Shown one piece after another: positions 1-5,759 of a DNA stretch of 10,957 nt; within the stretch, counting starts at the first letter, position 1; each line of letters starts with the position of its first letter. The translations under genes and the position numbers were made by a program. This DNA is from Candidatus Saccharimonadota bacterium (GTDB taxonomy: Bacteria > Patescibacteriota > Saccharimonadia > UBA4664), in contig JAQZBT010000023.1 in NCBI GenBank assembly GCA_029237755.1, forward strand, positions 1 to 10,957, in the 5' to 3' direction. A model generated the notes under the pieces. The model searched no databases and was not told where the DNA came from. It worked only from the letters and a program-made list of their open reading frames with translations.

Positions 1-42
1 AAGGTACTCAAGGCCTCCGGCGGCGCACCCAAAGAAGCCTAG
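1..42 (+). CDS. C-terminal end of an unidentified gene (partial)
   Basis: Frame 1 reads 13 codons (KVLKASGGAPKEA) and ends at TAG. It is cut by the left edge of the window. Third positions are mostly G or C, like the other genes here, and a strong intrinsic terminator starts 22 bases after the stop, which supports this as the true end of a plus-strand gene. The tail is small, Gly/Ala/Lys-rich and probably flexible. It is too short to assign a family, and I do not recognise it. Confidence 0.6.
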   Translation, partial: KVLKASGGAPKEA

Positions 43-64
43 ACGAAACTAAATCGAACCCTTA

Positions 65-86
65 CAGGCCCCTCGGGGCCTGTTTT
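65..86 (+). terminator. Rho-independent terminator of the upstream gene
   Basis: CAGGCCCC at 65-72 is fully complementary to GGGGCCTG at 75-82. In practice this is a 7-bp GC-rich stem with a CTCG tetraloop, followed directly by TTTT (83-86). Its place just after the stop at 42 fits an intrinsic terminator. The T-run is short, and its last two T's are also the first two bases of the next gene's -35 box. Confidence 0.85.
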
Positions 87-114
87 GACTTACCGCTTCG
101 CAACGGGCTAGTAT
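85..114 (+). promoter_or_regulatory. Sigma-70-type promoter for the GNAT-like gene
   Basis: A -35 box TTGACT (85-90, 5 of 6 to consensus) is separated by 18 bp from a -10 box TAGTAT (109-114, 4 of 6). Transcription would start near 121 and give a leader of about 40 nt carrying the Shine-Dalgarno AGGAG at 151-155. The -35 box shares two bases with the terminator T-run of the preceding gene. Confidence 0.6.
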
Positions 115-161
115 GCGCCTAATCGCAGCCCCCGACATACTCCCCGCGATAGGAGAGCACC

Positions 162-575
162 ATGACAACCGTTTCTTCGGCATCGACTACCCTCAGTGGC
201 CTGGACTTGCTCCAGATTGCCCGTCTGTTAAATACCAAAGCCAGCATCAGCCAGCGCGCGATCGACACACTTCAAGACCGCGAGGATACATTCATCCGCA
301 TCATCCGCGACCCTGACGGCCGGATCGTGGGAATCGCCCAATTGGTGATCGTCCGGTCGTTGACGAGCAACATCGCAGAAGTCACCGACTTCTTCACCGA
401 CCCCGGCCGCAGCGACGTGCAGGATGCGCTCCTGGCTGACCTCATCGAGCGGGCCCGGCAGGCAGGCGCCAACCGGCTCGAGTTGCGCTACCGCAACAGC
501 GACCGTATCCACCGGTACCTCCGCCGGCGCGGTCTGGCTACCGGATCCGAGCGCGTCTACAAGCACACGCTTTAG
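162..575 (+). CDS. Small GNAT-family N-acetyltransferase-like protein
   Basis: This 137-residue cytosolic protein looks like a compact GNAT domain. Residues 44-65 form the beta-hairpin typical of GNATs (a D-P-D-G-R turn, then I-V-G-I-A-Q). Residues 71-78 resemble the beta-4 strand, and 88-103 the following helix, with the L-IERAR-xxGA pattern before the next strand (RLEL, 105-108). The usual acetyl-CoA pyrophosphate loop (R/Q-x-x-G-x-G/A) is not clear: the aligned region reads G-R-S-D-V-Q at 82-87. It may therefore bind acetyl-CoA weakly or be a non-catalytic relative. The start at 162 is set by AGGAG at 151-155, 6 nt upstream. It stands alone, with its own promoter and a hairpin behind it. 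The substrate cannot be told from sequence. Confidence 0.72.
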   Translation: MTTVSSASTTLSGLDLLQIARLLNTKASISQRAIDTLQDREDTFIRIIRDPDGRIVGIAQLVIVRSLTSNIAEVTDFFTDPGRSDVQDALLADLIERARQAGANRLELRYRNSDRIHRYLRRRGLATGSERVYKHTL

Positions 576-605
576 GAGAGCACAACGGTCTCAATAACTT
601 CGCAC

Positions 606-629
606 GGCCCCGGACGTTTGTCCGGGGCC
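606..629 (+). terminator. Perfect 10-bp hairpin between the GNAT-like gene and recO
   Basis: GGCCCCGGAC (606-615) pairs perfectly with GTCCGGGGCC (620-629) around a GTTT loop. It lies 31 nt after the stop of the GNAT-like gene and would be a very stable RNA hairpin. No T-run follows (CCGTCCGTTAC comes next), so it is not a standard intrinsic terminator. It may protect the 3' end of the upstream mRNA, terminate weakly, or act as a DNA inverted repeat over the -35 region of recO, which would fall in its right arm. Confidence 0.55.
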
Positions 630-645
630 CCGTCCGTTACAAGCC

Positions 646-651
646 TATAAT
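646..651 (+). promoter_or_regulatory. -10 box of recO, implying a leaderless mRNA
   Basis: A perfect TATAAT lies 6 nt before the recO ATG at 658, so transcription should begin at or within a base or two of the A of ATG. There is no Shine-Dalgarno and no room for a leader. No convincing -35 box is visible at 16-18 bp spacing, where the sequence belongs to the GC-rich hairpin at 606-629. Confidence 0.6.
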
Positions 652-657
652 CAAGCC

Positions 658-1383
658 ATGCCTACCTATCAGACTACCGGCATTGTAATCGGCCGGACCA
701 ACTTCGGCGAGGCCGACCGCATCATCCGCTTCCTCACCGCCGACCACGGCAAAGTCAGCGCTGTGGCTAAAGGTGTGCGGCGCATCAAGTCGCGTACCGC
801 CGGCCACCTCGAGCTCTTCGGTGAGGCTTCACTGACATTGGCCACGGGCCGCAACCTCGACGTCGTCACCGCCGCCCGCCTGTCCTGGTACCCGCACCAG
901 CTCATTGCTGCCTACGACCGCATTGGACTAGCTTATGCCATGGCCGCGGCCGTCGACCGCCTGACGGAACCCGGCCACCCCCAGCCTAAGCTCTACGCCT
1001 TGCTCTCAGAGGCTCTGCACGCGGTAGACGGGGGAGCCACTGGAGCTCTGGTAGAGCTCTGGTTCAAGCTGCGGTTCCTGGAGGTCCAAGGTTACCGGCC
1101 GGACCTCACCGCCTGTGTCATCTGCGGCCGTCATGACCAGGACGCCCAGTACTTCTTCGACGCCGCCAGAGGCGGCATCGTCTGCCAAAACGACTCGAGT
1201 TCAACCTCCCGGCCCCTCAGCCAACCCGCCATCAAGCTCTGGCGCCTGCTCTCCGACTACCCTTACGTCACGGTCGCCCAGATCGCCGACGGCCCAGCAC
1301 TGGCTACCGCCACCCTCCTGAGCTGCGATGAGTTCTACGAGCACCACCTCGGCCGCTCATTCAAGCCAGGCCTAGTCACTTAA
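658..1383 (+). CDS. recO: DNA repair protein RecO
   Basis: This 241-residue protein has the usual RecO length and order. An N-terminal OB-fold begins with the typical T-x-G-I-V-I-G-R-T-N-F-G-E-A-D-R-I pattern (residues 7-22) and the K-V-S-A-V-A-K-G-V-R-R segment. A helical domain follows, then a zinc-ribbon-like segment. RecO loads RecA onto SSB-coated single-stranded DNA with RecR and anneals strands during gap repair. The zinc site looks incomplete: C153-x-x-C156 and C176 are present, but the fourth cysteine expected near 179 is D179. The start at 658 is well fixed, because a TATAAT 6 nt upstream leaves no room for another and the N-terminus matches the family. The small unknown gene at 1424 follows after 40 nt with its own -10 box. 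Confidence 0.93.
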   Translation: MPTYQTTGIVIGRTNFGEADRIIRFLTADHGKVSAVAKGVRRIKSRTAGHLELFGEASLTLATGRNLDVVTAARLSWYPHQLIAAYDRIGLAYAMAAAVDRLTEPGHPQPKLYALLSEALHAVDGGATGALVELWFKLRFLEVQGYRPDLTACVICGRHDQDAQYFFDAARGGIVCQNDSSSTSRPLSQPAIKLWRLLSDYPYVTVAQIADGPALATATLLSCDEFYEHHLGRSFKPGLVT

Positions 1384-1410
1384 TATCTGGCCGCTCGAGC
1401 TCATCTCGGT

Positions 1411-1416
1411 TACAAT
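1411..1416 (+). promoter_or_regulatory. -10 box of the small unknown gene, implying a leaderless mRNA
   Basis: TACAAT (5 of 6 to consensus) ends 7 nt before an ATG at 1424, placing the expected transcript start on the A of that ATG. An earlier in-frame ATG at 1415 lies inside the -10 box itself and could only be translated from a longer upstream transcript. The -35 region (about 1388-1393, TGGCCG) is weak. No Shine-Dalgarno is seen. Confidence 0.5.
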
Positions 1417-1423
1417 GTCCCGC

Positions 1424-1729
1424 ATGAAACGACCCCTGTCCGAACTCGCCTGGGTGTTGGCGGATTATCAAGAAGCCGGCATTGAGCCGCCGGCCCGCAT
1501 CATCTCCAACCCCGAACTCACAGAAGGAGCGATGATGACCGCCGAAGAAATCGAGGAATTTATCAAGGACTCGATTGCCACCTTGCGTATCCTTTCAGAC
1601 AAGCAATCTCCCCGCTTGGCCGAAATCACGGAAATCTACAAAGCCGACCTGGCCTACCTGGTGGAAGTTGGAAGCTTAGGCGAAGACGACTATAATGAGC
1701 TCGTTCATCCAGACAATTTACGCTTTTGA
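1424..1729 (+). CDS. Small protein of unknown function between recO and glyS
   Basis: The gene encodes 101 residues from the ATG at 1424 (104 if the in-frame ATG at 1415 is used; the -10 box overlapping 1415 argues for 1424). I do not recognise the family. It is acidic and looks all-helical. An N-terminal helix (L-S-E-L-A-W-V-L-A-D-Y) leads to a Pro/Ile-rich linker (I-E-P-P-A-R-I-I-S-N-P-E-L), then a longer helical segment from T-A-E-E-I-E-E-F-I to the end. There is no signal peptide, membrane segment or cysteine. Codon use matches the neighbours, so it is likely a real gene. It ends at TGA 1727-1729, 8 nt before glyS, and its last 60 codons contain a promoter for glyS. Confidence 0.75.
   Translation: MKRPLSELAWVLADYQEAGIEPPARIISNPELTEGAMMTAEEIEEFIKDSIATLRILSDKQSPRLAEITEIYKADLAYLVEVGSLGEDDYNELVHPDNLRF
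1668..1696 (+). promoter_or_regulatory. Promoter for glyS inside the end of the preceding gene
   Basis: TTGGAA (1668-1673, 4 of 6) and a perfect TATAAT (1691-1696) are exactly 17 bp apart. A transcript would start near 1703 and leave a leader of about 35 nt before the glyS ATG at 1738. The promoter lies within the coding sequence of the small unknown gene, so glyS and the operon behind it can be expressed independently of it. Confidence 0.55.
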
Positions 1730-1737
1730 AGGCAAAT

Positions 1738-3132
1738 ATGGCCAAAACCCAGTCCACCACCACACTCGATACACTCGTAGCCCTCGCCAAGCGGCGCGGT
1801 TTTATATTTCAGGGGTCTGAAATCTACGGCGGACTGGGCGGGACCTGGGACTATGGCCCCTACGGCGTCTTGCTCAAAAACAACATCAAGGCCCTGTGGT
1901 GGAAGCACTTCGTGACCGAACGTGAGGACATGTACGGCCTCGATACTGCCATCCTCATGAATGCCAAAGTCTGGGAAGCGTCGGGTCACACCGGCGCCGG
2001 TTTCGCCGACCCGCTCGTTGAAGACCTGGAAACCCACAAGCGCTACCGCGCCGACCACCTGCTCGAAGACAACGGCATCGACAACGCCGCTGAACTCACC
2101 ATCGAGCAGATGGACGCCAAGATTAAGGAATTGAAGCTCAAGAGCCCCGACGGCAACCCGCTGTCACCGGCCCGCGTCTTCAACCTCATGTTCAATACCC
2201 AGATCGGTCCCATCGACGACACCTCGGCCAAGGTCTACCTGCGCCCCGAAACCGCCCAGGGCATGTTCGTCAACTTCAAGAACGTCCTGGACTCGCTCCA
2301 CCCCAAGCTGCCGTTTGGCCTCGCCCAGATCGGCAAGAACTTCCGCAATGAGATCACGCCCAAGGAGTTCATCTTCCGCGTACGCGAACTGGAAATTATG
2401 GAATTTGAATACTTCATTGACCCGGCAGACTGGGAAGGGGAGTTCGATAAGCTCCACAAGACCACTAACGACTGGTTTGAGCGCGTTGGCCTCAAGCTCG
2501 ACGATATCCACGAGCTCAATGTCCCGGAGGCCGACCGGGCCCACTACTCCAAGAAGACCATCGACTTTGAGTACGCCTATCCGTTCGGTATCAAAGAGAT
2601 CGGCGGCATCGCTTACCGTACCGACTTCGACCTCTCGAACCACACCAAGCACTCCGGCCAGGACCTCAGCTACCTCGACTCAACTACTGGCAAGCGCTTC
2701 ATCCCGCATGTCATCGAACCCACCTTCGGCCTAGACCGCCACGTCCTCGCCGTCATCGCAGCCGCCTATACCGAAGAAGAGGTAGGGGAGGGTGACACCC
2801 GCGTCGTGCTCAAGTTCAAGCCTGAGCTGGCCCCCGTCAAGATTGCCGTCTCACCGCTCCTGCGCAACAAGCCCGAGCTCGTCGACAAGGCCCGCGAGGT
2901 CTTCAATACCCTCAAGAAAGAGTTTGGTGCCGTCATCTGGGACGACAACGGCAATATCGGCAAGCGCTACCGCCGCCAGGACGAGATCGGCACGCCGCTG
3001 TGCGTCGTCGTGGACTTCGACACCCTCGAGGACAAGGCTGTCACCGTCCGCCACCGCGACACCATGGAGCAAGTCCGCACCAAGATCGCCGACCTCGCCC
3101 CGTCCATCGCTAAGCAACTCGAGACTTTTTAA
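1738..3132 (+). CDS. glyS: Glycyl-tRNA synthetase, single-chain (alpha2) type
   Basis: This class II synthetase charges tRNA-Gly with glycine using ATP in the cytosol. The 464 residues show the family hallmarks. The N-terminal segment F-I-F-Q-G-S-E-I-Y-G-G-L-G-G-T-W-D-Y-G-P spans residues 22-41. Motif 2 is F-R-N-E-I-T-P near 202-208, with E-L-E-I-M-E-F behind it. Motif 3 is G-L-D-R at 331-334. A C-terminal anticodon-binding domain runs from about 362 to 464. The segment T-H-K-R-Y-R-A-D-H-L carries no zinc cysteines, as in actinobacterial enzymes and unlike forms with two CxxC pairs. The ATG at 1738 is chosen because GAAGG (1728-1732) sits 5 nt upstream; an in-frame TTG at 1726 overlaps the preceding stop and is less likely. 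It heads an operon, with yvcK starting 2 nt after its stop. Confidence 0.95.
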   Translation: MAKTQSTTTLDTLVALAKRRGFIFQGSEIYGGLGGTWDYGPYGVLLKNNIKALWWKHFVTEREDMYGLDTAILMNAKVWEASGHTGAGFADPLVEDLETHKRYRADHLLEDNGIDNAAELTIEQMDAKIKELKLKSPDGNPLSPARVFNLMFNTQIGPIDDTSAKVYLRPETAQGMFVNFKNVLDSLHPKLPFGLAQIGKNFRNEITPKEFIFRVRELEIMEFEYFIDPADWEGEFDKLHKTTNDWFERVGLKLDDIHELNVPEADRAHYSKKTIDFEYAYPFGIKEIGGIAYRTDFDLSNHTKHSGQDLSYLDSTTGKRFIPHVIEPTFGLDRHVLAVIAAAYTEEEVGEGDTRVVLKFKPELAPVKIAVSPLLRNKPELVDKAREVFNTLKKEFGAVIWDDNGNIGKRYRRQDEIGTPLCVVVDFDTLEDKAVTVRHRDTMEQVRTKIADLAPSIAKQLETF

Positions 3133-3134
3133 GT

Positions 3135-4154
3135 ATGGCGAACGGCAAGGGCCCCAGGATTGCAGTCATCGGCGGCGGTACCGGCACCTTCACCGTGCTC
3201 ACCAGCCTCAAAGACTACGCCCAGGACATCACTGCCGTCGTCAACATGGTCGACGACGGCGGCTCCACCGGCGTGCTACGCGATGAACTCGGCGTACTGC
3301 CGGCCGGCGATGTGCGCCAGTCGCTCGTCGCCCTGTCCAATGAGTCCGAGGAACTCCGCGAGCTGTTCAATTACCGCTTTCCCAAGGGCTCGTTCGCGGG
3401 CGGCCACTCTTTCGGCAACCTCTTTATCTCAGCCCTTGAAAAGGTCACGGGCTCGATGTCCGAAGCCGTCCGCGTAGCCGGCGACGTCCTGGCCATTCGC
3501 GGCAAAGTCATCCCGGCGACCACTGAAAACATCCGCCTCATGCTCGAGACCTCTGACGGCCGCATCATCCGGGGCGAAGACAAAATCGGCGAGGGCCCAG
3601 CCAACGACCCGCTCTTTGTCAAAGGCGAGTTTCACCGCATGTGGCTCGAGCCCCACGCCAAGCTCAACCCCGAAGCCAAGAAAGCCCTGCTCACAGCCGA
3701 TCTCATCGTTATAGCTCCGGGCAAGCTCTACTCCTCGATCCTGCCTTCACTCCTGCTTGAGGGGATGGGGGAGACGTTGCGCAATGCCAAGGGCAAGAAG
3801 ATCTACGTCTGCAATCTTATGACCCGCCCCAACCAGACCGCCGGCTTCACTGTCCAGGACTTCGCCTCGGAAGTTGAGCGTTACGCCGGCGGACCGTTCC
3901 TCGACTACGTCATCTACAACACCGCCCGGCCCACCAAGCAGTTGCTCGACAAGTACGCCCTGGAAGGAGAGCGCGAGCCGGTAGAGTTCGATACGGCCGG
4001 ACTGCGCGACCAACACTATGCCGCCATCGGCGAACCGCTGATCTCACGCACCGCCGTCAAGCGCAACCCCAACGACACCATGCTCTCGCGCACCCTCATC
4101 CGCCACGACTCCGATAAGATCGCCCGCCTGATTATGAGGATCTACTTTTCCTGA
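3135..4154 (+). CDS. yvcK: YvcK/CofD-family UDP-sugar-binding regulator
   Basis: This 339-residue protein begins with the glycine-rich nucleotide loop I-G-G-G-T-G-T (12-18), followed by N-M-V-D-D-G-G-S-T-G (37-46). Further on are L-P-A-G-D-V-R-Q, F-A-G-G-H-S-F-G-N-L and P-A-T-T-E-N, all typical of YvcK (gluconeogenesis factor). In Bacillus subtilis YvcK binds UDP-GlcNAc and is needed for growth on gluconeogenic carbon and for normal cell-wall synthesis. The related CofD transferase makes the F420 precursor, but no F420 genes are visible here and the length and motifs favour YvcK. Its ATG follows glyS by 2 nt with no clear Shine-Dalgarno, so translation is probably coupled. The last base of its stop is the first base of the next start. 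Confidence 0.9.
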   Translation: MANGKGPRIAVIGGGTGTFTVLTSLKDYAQDITAVVNMVDDGGSTGVLRDELGVLPAGDVRQSLVALSNESEELRELFNYRFPKGSFAGGHSFGNLFISALEKVTGSMSEAVRVAGDVLAIRGKVIPATTENIRLMLETSDGRIIRGEDKIGEGPANDPLFVKGEFHRMWLEPHAKLNPEAKKALLTADLIVIAPGKLYSSILPSLLLEGMGETLRNAKGKKIYVCNLMTRPNQTAGFTVQDFASEVERYAGGPFLDYVIYNTARPTKQLLDKYALEGEREPVEFDTAGLRDQHYAAIGEPLISRTAVKRNPNDTMLSRTLIRHDSDKIARLIMRIYFS

Positions 4155-4795
4155 TGGCCAAACGTCTCTACCTGCTCGATTTCGATCGCACCATCTTCGA
4201 CAACCACCGCTTCATAAATGACGTCGTGGATTTCCTGAAAAACGACCGCGGCCTCGATATCGAACGGTTCCATGCTACCTTCGACCAGTTCGTCGACCAC
4301 GACCACGGCGGTTATGATCCTCATGCTCACCACCAGGAACTCCTTGGTATTAGCCCGGATGAACTCGACCGCATCTTGCGCAAGGGGCTGGGCGGCCGGG
4401 ACTACGCCTTCCCGGACGCTGCCGCTTGGATAAAGGCTCGAGACCCCGAGCGCGACCACGTCGTAGTTATCACGGTCGGCCGCCCTCGCTACCAAGCCAT
4501 CAAGTTCCACCACACCCCGGTAGTCAAAGACCTGCGCAAGATCGTCGTGCGCACCAACAAGGGGGCCGTACTGCGCCACCACCTGACGCAGGGAGCAGGG
4601 GAGTACGGACTGGACTTTCTCGACCAACACTACGACTCGATCAGCCTGATCGACGACTCCGCCGAAACCTTTACCGCTCTCGGCCCGACCGATAGAATAT
4701 CCGGCATAAGAATCGCCCGGCCGGGGGAGAAGTACTCGGATATCCCTACGCCACCGTTCGTCCGCCACATCACTAGTTTTGGAGACCTTTCATGA
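4154..4795 (+). CDS. HAD-superfamily hydrolase, probable phosphatase
   Basis: The 213 residues carry the haloacid dehalogenase motifs in order. Motif I is D9-F-D11-R-T (nucleophile and acid/base aspartates). Motif II is T107 at the end of the strand V-V-V-I-T. A basic segment with candidate motif III lysines lies around 120-136. Motif IV is I-D167-D168 for magnesium. The fold implies hydrolysis of a phosphate ester through an aspartyl-phosphate. The cap between motifs I and II is small, helical and His/Asp-rich (D-H-D-H-G-G-Y-D-P-H-A-H-H), so the substrate is open. The gene overlaps yvcK by one base (TGATG) and galU by four (ATGA), meaning tight translational coupling. Given its neighbours, a sugar phosphate or nucleotide is a reasonable guess but is not shown. 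Confidence 0.85.
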   Translation: MAKRLYLLDFDRTIFDNHRFINDVVDFLKNDRGLDIERFHATFDQFVDHDHGGYDPHAHHQELLGISPDELDRILRKGLGGRDYAFPDAAAWIKARDPERDHVVVITVGRPRYQAIKFHHTPVVKDLRKIVVRTNKGAVLRHHLTQGAGEYGLDFLDQHYDSISLIDDSAETFTALGPTDRISGIRIARPGEKYSDIPTPPFVRHITSFGDLS

Positions 4796-5658
4796 AAGTT
4801 ACGACCGCCGTCATCTTCGCCGCCGGCTTCGGCAGCCGCATGCTCCCTGTCACATCAGCTGTCCAGAAGGAGCTTCTGCCGATTCTGGACCGTCCGATCG
4901 TCGACTACGTCGTAGCTGACTGTGTGGCGGCCGGAATCACCGACATCATCTTCGTCATCCGGGCCGGCGCCCACGGCATTCAGGACTTCTACACCGGCAA
5001 CGCCGTCCTCGAAGGTCACCTCGAGCGTTTCAAGAAGGAGAAGGATCTGGCCAACCTGAAGCGCATCCATTCTCAAGCCACCTACACTTTCGTCGAGCAA
5101 CGCTCCGACGCCGGCTACGGCACAGCCATCCCGCTCCAACTAGCCGCAGAACATCTACCTGATGATGAGGCCTTTATCGTCTGCGGTGCCGACGACTTCA
5201 TGTGGCGCACCGACGGCTCGGACCTAAAAGACCTGGTTGATACCTTCCAGCAGTCTCAGGCGGCAGGAGCCATCATGACCTTGGAAAAGCCTGATGATGA
5301 GCTGCCCAAGTACGGAGTACTGGAGATAGAAGAGAAGGACGGCCGCGAATACCTTAAGGGTATCGTCGAGAAACCCAAAGCCGGCGAAGCACCCTCCAAC
5401 CATATCAACATCTCCAAGTACGTCATGACGCCTGCCATCCTGGAGTACATCATGAAGATCGAGAAGGATGAAGCCTCCGGTGAGTTTCTGCTCACAGACG
5501 GCGTCCAGGCCGCGGCTAAGGACCAGCCGATCGTTGTGCAGCAAGCCGCCGGCAAGTTCCTCGACGGCGGCAGCGTGGCATCATGGCTGGAGGCGAACTT
5601 GACAGTTGCCCAATCCAGACCTGAGCTATCCGAACGTTTTAGGGTTTACAATCGGTAA
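4792..5658 (+). CDS. galU: UTP--glucose-1-phosphate uridylyltransferase
   Basis: GalU makes UDP-glucose from UTP and glucose-1-phosphate in the cytosol, feeding glycan and envelope synthesis. The 288 residues show the nucleotidyltransferase signature A-A-G-F-G-S-R-M-L-P (10-19) with K26-E-L-L-P. Residues Q-R-S-D-A-G-Y-G-T-A correspond to the GLGHA loop. D134-D135 match the metal-binding site, V-E193-K194-P the sugar-binding motif, and L-T-D-G a C-terminal conserved block. D258-G-G-S matches the late conserved aspartate. Several positions differ from textbook GalU (GYGTA for GLGHA, and DGGSVASW near the end), so a related sugar-nucleotide transferase is possible, though GalU fits best. GGAG at 4781-4784 lies 7 nt before the ATG. 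It appears to be the last gene of the operon. Confidence 0.88.
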   Translation: MKVTTAVIFAAGFGSRMLPVTSAVQKELLPILDRPIVDYVVADCVAAGITDIIFVIRAGAHGIQDFYTGNAVLEGHLERFKKEKDLANLKRIHSQATYTFVEQRSDAGYGTAIPLQLAAEHLPDDEAFIVCGADDFMWRTDGSDLKDLVDTFQQSQAAGAIMTLEKPDDELPKYGVLEIEEKDGREYLKGIVEKPKAGEAPSNHINISKYVMTPAILEYIMKIEKDEASGEFLLTDGVQAAAKDQPIVVQQAAGKFLDGGSVASWLEANLTVAQSRPELSERFRVYNR

Positions 5659-5705
5659 AAAGTGTTGTAATCTTACCCGACCATTCGAAGTCTCTGCAGG
5701 TGAGG

Positions 5706-5721
5706 GACGGATTAGACCGTC
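5706..5721. repeat. Short inverted repeat abutting the -35 box
   Basis: GACGG (5706-5710) and CCGTC (5717-5721) flank ATTAGA and end one base before the TTGACA at 5723. As RNA it could be a weak 5-bp terminator hairpin after galU, but there is no T-run. As DNA it could be an operator for the regulator gene downstream. The arms are short enough that chance is possible. Confidence 0.3.
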
Positions 5722-5722
5722 G

Positions 5723-5751
5723 TTGACACTGAATGCCTGATATTTTATAAT
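5723..5751 (+). promoter_or_regulatory. Full-consensus promoter of the sigma4/HARE-HTH gene
   Basis: TTGACA (5723-5728) and TATAAT (5746-5751) are both perfect and exactly 17 bp apart. This is the strongest promoter in the window. The -10 box ends 8 nt before the ATG at 5760, so the mRNA should start on or within about two bases of the start codon and be leaderless. A short inverted repeat ends one base upstream of the -35 box. Confidence 0.88.
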
Positions 5752-5759
5752 TCTCAGCA

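Noticed and set aside
1393..1402. Palindrome GCTCGAGC after recO as a terminator or operator
   Set aside because: The palindrome has no loop, so it cannot form a terminator hairpin. CTCGAG-like strings are common in this GC-rich coding style.
1726..1737. TTG at 1726 as the glyS start
   Set aside because: It overlaps the stop of the preceding gene and adds only four residues, while the ATG at 1738 has GAAGG at good spacing and matches the family N-terminus.
4142..4768. 208-residue open frame on the minus strand over the HAD gene
   Set aside because: It mirrors the plus-strand frame that carries all HAD motifs and overlapping stop/start junctions. It shows no family motif of its own and is the usual antisense shadow in GC-rich DNA.
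5599..5630. TTGACA at 5599-5604 inside galU as a promoter
   Set aside because: No acceptable -10 box lies 16-19 bp downstream; the nearest T/A-rich hexamer (GCTATC) is 20 bp away and poor.
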